From Echinarachnius parma (Eukaryota; Echinodermata; Echinoidea; Clypeasteroida; Echinarachniidae): DNA of 64,000 bases. Of this stretch, positions 58,168-64,000 are shown in pieces (the stretch's first letter is position 1; each line of letters opens with the position of its first letter). The translations under genes were made by a program, and so were the position numbers. The notes under the pieces are model-generated. The model saw only the letters and a program-made list of their open reading frames with translations. It was not told the origin of the DNA and did no database searches. Location: the NCBI GenBank assembly GCA_037951105.1, contig JBAMJV010009682.1, forward strand, positions 1-64,000, written 5' to 3'.

Positions 58168-58443
58168 CTAAGGTAGATGGCAAACCATCGTTTTAAGGCA
58201 GAGTATATTAGTCCAGATTGTCGAGACGGCCAGAGAAGCCGAGTATGAGAGAGGGACACCTTGGCCTAGCTTCGCCTGCCGACAAGACCGGCGTGGCTGC
58301 ACTTCTAGTTCTAGCCCACCGGCATAGCCGGTGAAGTTACCGACTTTTACTTTTAGTTTTAGAAGTTCAGCACTTGCATGTCTTTGTTGCCATCCATTAT
58401 TATTCAGTCTTAGAGTTAGATCGACAAAATTAATCGTTTTCAT
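58168..58443 (-). other. Open frame of uncertain status inside the 6.3 kb element
   Basis: A 91-codon frame (MKTINFVDLTLRLNNNGWQQ at the start) crosses a GC-richer patch with internal inverted words (ACCGGCTATGCCGGT). No domain. It may be non-coding repeat sequence. Confidence 0.2.
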
Positions 58444-58793
58444 GACATTGCCTATTTTACTGGTTATTTTAGTAATGGAATGGCCGACAGTAAGAGACTG
58501 AAATTAAATGTTAAAAGATGCCACAAAAACAAAAGTTTTGTCGATCTATTCCAGCCGTGCCCCGCTCTCACTCAAAAAACACGCACACAAAACACACATT
58601 TTTCTTCGTTAAATTCACTTTATTTAATCAAACCAACATAATATGATCATTCAAATAATGTTAGTCTACGGAAAAATCATGAAAAGATAAATTCTAAGTG
58701 AATATTTTGTGAGATATTAGCACAAAAACAAGATCGAAATTTGCGTGTTGTCGGAATAGCAAGCCCTAAAATCGGGGTCCGTTTGGCGCCGCT

Positions 58794-58857
58794 CTCAGGC
58801 TCAAACTCAGACTCAGACTCAGAGTCAGAGTCAGAGTCAGAGGAGAGAGAGTCAGAC
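58794..58857. repeat. (GACTCA/GAGTCA)n microsatellite, self-complementary
   Basis: CTCAGACTCAGACTC turns into AGAGTCAGAGTCAGAGTC at about 58820, so the two halves are complementary and can form a hairpin. Confidence 0.85.
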
Positions 58858-59018
58858 CAGTTCCACTTCCAAATATTTCTTTCAAATTAATAGGCCTAAT
58901 GAAAATGAACTCACAAACTAGTTTCAGATATTATTTCAATCAAATTGTCGACATGATGACAAGTAGACACAATCTTTAAAATAAGGTATTACAGCATTTA
59001 AAAATAAAATCGACTTAC

Positions 59019-59151
59019 TATTTTGTGAAAGTTGGATTCCGCCGTTCAACAGCTGTACGTTGTCGTCTGCTATTTTAAAAGGCTCAGTCACTATTGTGCT
59101 TAGTTGGAATGCCAAATATTTGTAATAACTTTGGAATGCCGGTGTAACTTC
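59019..59151 (-). CDS. Candidate exon A inside the 6.3 kb element
   Basis: Lies just inside the right inverted repeat. On the minus strand the frame reads VTPAFQSYYKYLAFQLSTIV, TEPFKIADDNVQLLNGGIQL and SQN, then the donor GTAAGT. The frame continues open upstream into the inverted repeat, so the acceptor or start is uncertain (an AG at AATAAAAG is possible). The clean donor and protein-like composition support coding. Family unrecognised. Confidence 0.5.
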
Positions 59152-59513
59152 TTTTATTAAAAAAATAATTGGAATGACCGATTTTGGTTACATTTCACAT
59201 ATTGATGAAATGTCAAACAAAAATTATATATTTAGTGTCAATCTGTACAAAATCGGACTTCTGGTATGTGTATCAAATCTACAATCTACGGAAAAACGTT
59301 ACTGTCAACTGGGGCGCCCTTCAAGTGGTCACAAAAAATAATACGAGTTGACCTTCCTCGAGGCAACACGCAAGTGTATACGCCCTCAACGTTCGTTGAT
59401 TTTATTATTTAAATATTATGCTCTTTCAAATTTTACACTCAGTTTTTCATTACCTCACAAAAAAAAAAAAGTAGTCTATCGCCTTCTCTACCAAAACTCA
59501 ACTATCCCTTTAA

Positions 59514-62305
59514 ATAAACATTTTGATGATTTGCAATTATTGTTAGATGTCCCCTCTCAAACACCCCTCTCTATAATTGGTTTGACTGAAACTTGGTTAA
59601 CTCAAGATGTAGATTCTTTACATGCCCTTAATGATTGTGAGTTTGTTTATAAAAATAGACAAGATCGATTAGGAGGTGGTGTAGCTATGTATGTATTAAA
59701 ACGGTATAATTATATAGTTCATAAAAATATTTCATTAATTAACGATTTAATAGAGTCCCTATTTATTGAAATTATAATACCGGGTCATACAAATATATTA
59801 GTTGGTGTTATTTATCGACCTCCTAATTCTAGTTTAAAAGATTTTTTAATTTATGTAACTGACTTAATTAAGAACCCCCTTTTTGAGAATACAGATTGCT
59901 TTTTAATGGGAGATTATAATATAAATTTATTGAAACATGCTGATAATAATGTGTCACATGAATTTCTGGAAATATTCTTGTCGGCCTCTTTTCTCCCTCT
60001 TGTTTCTAAACCCACTCGTGTTGCAGATTCTTCTGCCACCCTTATTGATAATATTTTTAGCAATGTTATACCTCACCCGAATTCTTATATTGTTCTTTCT
60101 GATATTACTGACCATTATCCCATTTTAACCCAATATAATGTAGCTCCAGTGGTAGAAAATGGTGGCCCTCCCCGTCTAATTCGTAAAGTAACGCATGATA
60201 ATGTAGCGCGTCTTGGCGCTAGTCTGGATAATATTAATTGGTCTGCTGTGTACGATAATGATGATATAAATTCATCTTATGATATATTTTTTAACATTTT
60301 TAATTGTCAATTAGATATTGATATCCCACAACAAAGAGATAAATCTTGTAATTATAAAACGTCTCCAAGACTCCCATGGATTTCTAAATCTTTATTACGA
60401 TCGATAAATAGAAAAAATAACTTGTATTATAAATATAAACTAAAAGGTACTGATAAACTTAAATTAAAATATACTTCTTATAAAAATATACTGATCAAAC
60501 TCATACGTTTGGAAAAAAGAAGGTATTTTGTTAATCGATTAGAATTATCTAAAAATGACATGCAAAAAACTTGGAAGATTATTAAACAAGCAATGAATTT
60601 AAATAAAAATAAATTAAATATAACTAGAATTCGACAGGATAATGTTATTGTTGATGATCCTGGTAATATAAGTAATATTTGTAATATATACTTTTCTTCA
60701 ATTGGAGAAAATCTTGCTCAAAATATTCCCGCTTCAGATAAACATTTTGTTGATTGTTTAAGTACTCCCAATCCTGATTCGATTTTTTTTTTTACCTATT
60801 CATAAAAATGAGATTTTGGATATAGTCTCTAATTTAGATAATAAGAAAAGTTCAGACTACGATGGTGTAAATAACTTTTTATTAAAAGGTATTATTGTTT
60901 CTATAGTTGATCCTCTCGTTCATATTTTTAATTTATTTTTATTAAATGGTCAAGTCCCGGATATAATGAAAATTGCTAAGGTCGTCCCCCTCTTTAAGAA
61001 ATGAGACAAACTAGATGTTAGCAATTATCGTCCAATTTCTTTGTTGTCCACACTTTCTAAAGTTTTAGAAAAAATTATATATACTCGTACTATTTCTTTT
61101 TTCAAGAATAATGATATTTTTTCTAACTTTCAATTTGGATTCAGGGAAAAACATAGCACAATTCATGCTTTATTGTCTTTTGTAGATAAGGTGGCACATG
61201 CTATTGATAAATCATTACACACAGTAGGAATTTTCCTTGACTTCTCCAAGGCCTTCGACACGATTAACCACAATATTTTACTCTATAAACTTTCTCATTA
61301 TGGTATACGTGGGAAGGCCTTGGAGTGGTTCCGGAGCTATCTTTCTAATAGAAAGCAGTATGTTTCTTTAAATGATGTTAATTCCGAATTTCGTTATGTC
61401 ACTTGCGGCGTTCCCCAAGGAAGCTTATTGGGTCCACTTTTATTTATTATTTATATAAATGATTTTTGTAAATCATCCGATATGTTGTCATTCATACTAT
61501 TTGCTGATGACACTAATTTATTTTTTTCTCACAGAAATCCACATATTCTAGTAGAAACGATTAATACTGAGTTATTTAAGATTTCCCAGTGGATAAGAGC
61601 TAATAAATTATCTTTAAATTTTCAGAAAACTAAATTTATGCTTTTTAGTAAATCAATAGATTCTTTGCCCTTAAATATTTTTGATAATAATGTATTGGAA
61701 AATGTGCCTTCTATTAAATTGTTGGGAGTAATTGTTGATAATAAACTTTCATGGAAATGTCACATTGATAGCATTTGTAAAACTATTTCGCGTAATATTG
61801 GAGTTATAAAACGGTTAAAAACGTTGTTTATGTTATACTCATCTTTAATATTGCCGTACTTAAACTATGGCCTTCTTGCTTGGGGGAACACGCATCAATC
61901 GTTTTTAGGCTATTATTGTTACAAAAAAAGATTATTCGTATTATTTGTGATTCCACTGCACGCTCCCATACAGACATTTTATTTTTTAATAATAAATTAT
62001 TACAAATTAATGACTTGTATTTATACCAATTAGGTCAATTTATGTATAAATATGATAATAATTTATTACCTTCACCTTTTGATTTTATGTTTTTTAAAAA
62101 TCAATCGGTTCATAATTACCCAACTAGACAGTCAAATGAATTTCATTTACCCATTTTAAGAACTTTATTAGCTCAGAATACGTTTATTTATGATGGTCCT
62201 AAATTTTGGAACACTCTTGATATAGGTATGAAAAATGTACCTTCACTTAATTCTTTCAAAAGAAAACTTAAATTATATTTATTACAACGTTATGGTACTA
62301 GTTAA
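59514..62305 (+). pseudogene. LINE ORF2, second segment (endonuclease and reverse transcriptase)
   Basis: Endonuclease motifs LSIIGLTETWLTQDVD, GGGVAMYVLKRYN, VGVIYRPPNSS, FLMGDYNINLLKH and TDHYPIL are all present. A T-run frameshift lies at 60783-60793, and a stop follows at 61002-61004 (KK*DKLD, expected Gly). The reverse transcriptase then runs NYRPISLLSTLSKVLEKI, FLDFSKAFDTINHNIL, CGVPQGSLLGPLLF and LFADDTNLFF, with both catalytic aspartates intact. Another shift near 61905 leads into the C-terminal part, which ends at SFKRKLKLYLLQRYGTS. CR1/L2 group. Three small lesions plus the insertions make it inactive, but it is otherwise well preserved. Confidence 0.9.
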
Positions 62306-63172
62306 CTTAATTTTTGGTAATGAAAAAGGGTCATCGTAAAAAAAAAAGTCATTATTATTGTTGCTTATTCTGGAAATTGCGCCGCTATTTTAATGAAATA
62401 ATATTTCTTATTCTCTTAATTTGTATGAAATGTTTGTTTTTATTTTATTTTATACATTTTCTTTTAGTCTTGCAGGTCCATACCTTCTCATTCCATACCT
62501 TCTTAATCCATTTATATTTTCTATATTTTCATTATCTTTTGTACAGCATCTCCTTGTTCATGTATGCTTCCACACTGCGTCTTATTTGTTCATACATTCA
62601 TGTTCTCATCAGTAGTCTCCGTAGGCACAACACTATTTTGAATTCTTATCAAACAGTTTTGTAATAATTTTTTTTGTTGTAAATACTACACTGTATAATA
62701 TTTGCTATCTTGTTTGTTTGTTTGTTTTTTTTCTTTCTATTATTCATAATTTTTCCGTATTTGATTTTTCGTATTTTTTTCCGTATTTGATACTTTCATT
62801 ACTTTGTAAAACATTAATTTTTGAGGGATTCCACATTCTATAAGCCATGCTTTTTAGTGGATCCCTCCATTTTCACTTGAAATTTAAACATACAGCAACA
62901 TTCGTTTACTTTCTGTTTCGGCTTTTATAACATGATTATTTCTAAATGTCAAAATTGAATTGTACCTTATTTAAAAATCTAAAAAATTTCGTAGTATCTT
63001 AATTCATTATATTTTAATCAATTATTATATCAACATAAATTTTGATTGCCGATGTTTATAATTTATTGTTTATACTTTCACAAATGTTGTTGAGACATTA
63101 TTCATTGTAAATGTATGTACCTTCTTGTTGAAAATGAAATCAAATTGAACATTGAACATTGAACATTGAACT
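62306..63172 (+). other. LINE 3' untranslated region and tail
   Basis: T-rich, non-coding, ending in four copies of the 7-mer ATTGAAC (63145-63172). Short-repeat tails are typical of the CR1/L2 group and mark the element's end. Confidence 0.8.
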
Positions 63173-63358
63173 GCTAGACCGGCGTTTAACCATTGGGACA
63201 AAATACCCTTGAATGGGGATTGATTCGATATCTGTATAACGGAATAAAAAACAAAAGCTGTTAATGTTTATATTGGTGATACATTTACAATGAGTTATGA
63301 GAAACGCTATTATAGTTCTATGTGTGTTTTGAGGATTTTGCAAATGTTACTAGATTCC

Positions 63359-63753
63359 TTAAAGGGATCTAGTAACTTTGTTGAGATGTGCAAAAACTGA
63401 TGAATGGTGATGCAATGTATATTGTTGTTATCTCATATGTCCACAGGGTATTGTGTGAAAATTTCAAGTCAAATGGACAATGTATGGCCAAGTAATGAGC
63501 GAAAATGCAAAGTGATATTGGGTGATATTCACCAACTCACTGCATTCACTTTGTACAGGGATGAAAATCTCGCCCGGAGATTTTCTTATCTGAATACTTC
63601 AATCATACATATCTTTGTAATGAAAGGGAAATTTGACAAACCGAAAGCTGTCCCATGATTTTATTGTTAATACGAATACAACAAGGTATAAAGGAACCAC
63701 TAGAATTAAAATTTTATTTTGAGGATTTGGACAATGTTACTAAGTCCCTTTAA
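63359..63753. mobile_element. TTAA-target MITE, family C
   Basis: TTAA at 63359-63362 and 63750-63753 bound inverted ends AGGGATCTAGTAAC and GTTACTAAGTCCCT. Just left of it, GAGGATTTTGCAAATGTTAC repeats the element's right end, so a second partial copy abuts it and shares the TTAA. The interior is non-coding. Confidence 0.75.
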
Positions 63754-64000
63754 AAGTAAGGTGCGCATGGAATACTTACTGTATAAAGGGTGAACAGTCA
63801 GGACAGATGCAGATTTATTCATTCTGTTGAAGATCAAGGATAAAAGAAAGATGTTATGTAGATCATTGAGTCTCAACCCTAAGATTGTCGATGGAAAATT
63901 CGTATTATAATAGTAAACTGCAGTGGATCATGACTTTGGGTATGCTATATCCATGAGCGTTTATTTCGTTATTGAATGATGCATTATTAAGTTTTTAAAC
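63754..64000. other. Window end, nothing recognised
   Basis: AT-rich sequence without a visible gene or repeat. Confidence 0.5.

Larger units (their letters stand above)
53110..59398. mobile_element. 6.3 kb element with ~250-bp inverted ends and 8-bp target duplication
   Basis: ATTTTATT is duplicated at 53102-53109 and 59399-59406; the uninterrupted MITE copy at 14444 has this sequence once. The termini CAACGAACGTTGAGGGCG and its complement begin inverted repeats of roughly 250-285 bp, which include GGGCGCCCCAGTTGACAGTA. A CA..TG end with 8-bp duplications occurs in P, hAT and a few other superfamilies; the long inverted repeats fit none perfectly. No recognisable transposase; intron-flanked exons on the minus strand are listed separately. 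Confidence 0.88.
52653..59513. mobile_element. TTAA-target MITE, family A copy 3, split by a 6.3 kb element
   Basis: TTAA at 52653-52656 and 59510-59513. The left part (52653-53109) and right part (59399-59513) together match the other family A copies end to end. It interrupts LINE ORF2 and is itself interrupted at an ATTTTATT site. Confidence 0.92.

Overview
This is an AT-rich, intron-bearing, repeat-saturated metazoan window. A large minus-strand gene reads as a DEATH-NACHT-LRR immune receptor (NLR). The repeats include CR1/L2-type LINEs, a Penelope-like element, foldback elements with tandem-repeat arms, TTAA-target MITEs and tRNA-derived SINEs. Together these suggest a marine invertebrate deuterostome (echinoderm, hemichordate or cephalochordate). 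The species cannot be fixed from the sequence, and no bacterial or viral gene organisation is seen.

Layout. 1-6450: a G-rich 15-16 bp minisatellite split by a 5.7 kb foldback-like element. Its arms are inverted satellite arrays (about 130 and 251 bp periods) and it encloses a second palindromic element (about 245 bp period). 6450-10250: two decayed LINE fragments. 10250-21360: mostly unique sequence with three TTAA-target MITEs, a double-headed tRNA-type SINE and one small LRR exon. 21369-48066: the NLR gene, read right to left: a short N-terminal exon (48066-47942), a DEATH exon (46265-45979), a NACHT exon (43320-41749, carrying one frameshift), a 494-nt LRR exon (21862-21369) and a 94-nt LRR exon (19430-19337). 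All four junctions I infer are phase-consistent. The 20 kb NACHT-LRR intron holds a Penelope-like element with a 12-bp target duplication. That element is itself interrupted by a nearly complete CR1 LINE with a PHD-finger ORF1 and by a SINE. The same intron holds several palindromic DNA elements and a ~95-bp satellite.

48250-63753: a plus-strand LINE with ORF1 at 48790 and ORF2 at 52359. ORF2 is split by a TTAA MITE, which is split in turn by a 6.3 kb element with ~250-bp inverted ends and a perfect 8-bp target duplication. Removing both layers restores the ORF2 frame at that site. Inside the 6.3 kb element lie at least three intron-flanked coding exons on the minus strand that I cannot name. 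Those exons are the best candidate for something undescribed in the window.

How the parts relate: the only host gene I can support is the NLR, and nearly everything else is mobile DNA sitting in or beside its introns. Nesting gives a relative order: Penelope-like element before CR1 and SINE; LINE before MITE before 6.3 kb element; G-rich array before foldback element. All exon boundaries were placed by eye from GT/AG sites, phase and protein sense, with no transcript evidence.
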